The position numbers and the translations under genes were made by a program. DNA of 64,000 bases from Gammaproteobacteria bacterium (GTDB taxonomy: Bacteria; Pseudomonadota; Gammaproteobacteria; UBA5861): assembly GCA_022360445.1 (NCBI GenBank), contig JAKSCV010000076.1:1-64000 (forward strand), in the 5' to 3' direction. The notes beneath the pieces were generated by a model. The model was given only the letters and a program-made list of their open reading frames with translations. It did not search any database and was not told where the DNA came from. Shown here piece after piece: positions 63,796 to 64,000 of this stretch. Within the stretch, counting starts at the first letter, position 1. The number at the start of each line of letters is the position of its first letter.

Positions 63796-64000
63796 GTGAA
63801 GGTTCTGATTATTTCTGATGCCTGGCGTCCACAAGTGAACGGCGTCGTGCGTACGCTAGAACAAACGCGGCACTACCTCCAGGCGTGGGGGCATCAAGTC
63901 AACGTCATTGGTCCCGATCAATTCCCGAGCTTACCCATGCCGGGCTACAACACCATCCCGCTGGCTCTTTTCCCGGGGCGGCGATTGGCGAGAATGATTA
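63796..64000 (+). CDS. Agt-like glycosyltransferase, 3' end outside window
   Basis: The GTG at 63796 opens a frame running off the right edge (68 residues). The visible N-terminus, VLIISDAWRPQVNGVVRTLE then LPMPGYNTIPLALFPGRR, is typical of GT4 enzymes of the MgtA/SqdX/Agt group. Next to a PlcP-like gene it is probably Agt, which adds a sugar to diacylglycerol to make phosphate-free glycolipids. The donor sugar cannot be judged from the fragment. Confidence 0.8.
   Translation, partial: MKVLIISDAWRPQVNGVVRTLEQTRHYLQAWGHQVNVIGPDQFPSLPMPGYNTIPLALFPGRRLARMI

Overview
The window looks like chromosome of a free-living, probably marine, gammaproteobacterium of the Pseudomonas/Oceanospirillum/Cellvibrio side of the class. 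Support comes from gene order: radC divergent from coaBC-dut-algC-argB, and ygfB-pepP-ubiH divergent from a TIGR02449 gene, zapA, 6S RNA and the 5-formyl-THF cyclo-ligase gene, followed by ilvA. There is no phage, plasmid, CRISPR or tRNA signal. Both window edges cut a gene: a PAS histidine kinase on the left and a glycosyltransferase on the right.

Layout. 1-9 kb: sensor kinase, a crotonase, radC, coaBC-dut-algC-argB and an acyl-CoA synthetase. 9-15 kb: a visibly AT-richer exopolysaccharide block (Wza-like lipoprotein, GumC/Wzz-like chain-length protein, CpsD-like P-loop protein with a damaged Walker A, outer-membrane barrel, O-antigen-ligase-like polymerase) with no glycosyltransferase. 15-25 kb: thioesterase, DUF1285, trxA, a decayed trpB2 pseudogene, then the ubiH/pepP/zapA/6S/ilvA housekeeping block and a dps plus peroxiredoxin-glutaredoxin pair. 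25-36 kb: unknown transporter, glycosyltransferase, 5'-nucleotidase-type lipoprotein, glutaredoxin, GST, esterase, aminotransferase and a beta-propeller-like lipoprotein. 35-38 kb: a nitrate transporter followed by a fused PP2C phosphatase/Ser-Thr kinase, without nirBD. 38-48 kb: lipoproteins, an acyl-CoA module (SDR, acyl-CoA synthetase, acyl-CoA dehydrogenase), a universal stress protein, EamA transporter, GGDEF protein and DUF3465. 48-57 kb: an 889-aa Pat-like acyltransferase, ybaK between two miniature elements, a VOC protein, metA with a P-loop partner, and a GGDEF-EAL protein. 57-61 kb: an arsenosugar cluster (arsS, VOC, two TIGR0428x glycosyltransferases) split by a miniature element. 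61-64 kb: a split MaoC pair, purC, and a PlcP/Agt-like pair behind a predicted Pho box.

Themes. (1) Two families of small non-coding inverted-repeat elements (five copies) sit in the accessory intergenic regions. They prefer YTAR-like sites, and three gene ends lie at or inside them. (2) The right end combines arsenosugar synthesis with a predicted phosphate-starvation lipid-remodelling operon carrying four 11-bp-phased PhoB-like half sites. This is a plausible phosphate/arsenate stress neighbourhood. (3) Acyl-CoA metabolism recurs across the window (crotonase, two acyl-CoA synthetases, thioesterase, SDR, dehydrogenase, split hydratase).

All functional names come from reading translated sequence and gene context. 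No database search was possible. Start codons were often moved downstream of the longest open frame when a Shine-Dalgarno sequence, overlap geometry or family N-terminus supported it; each case is stated.
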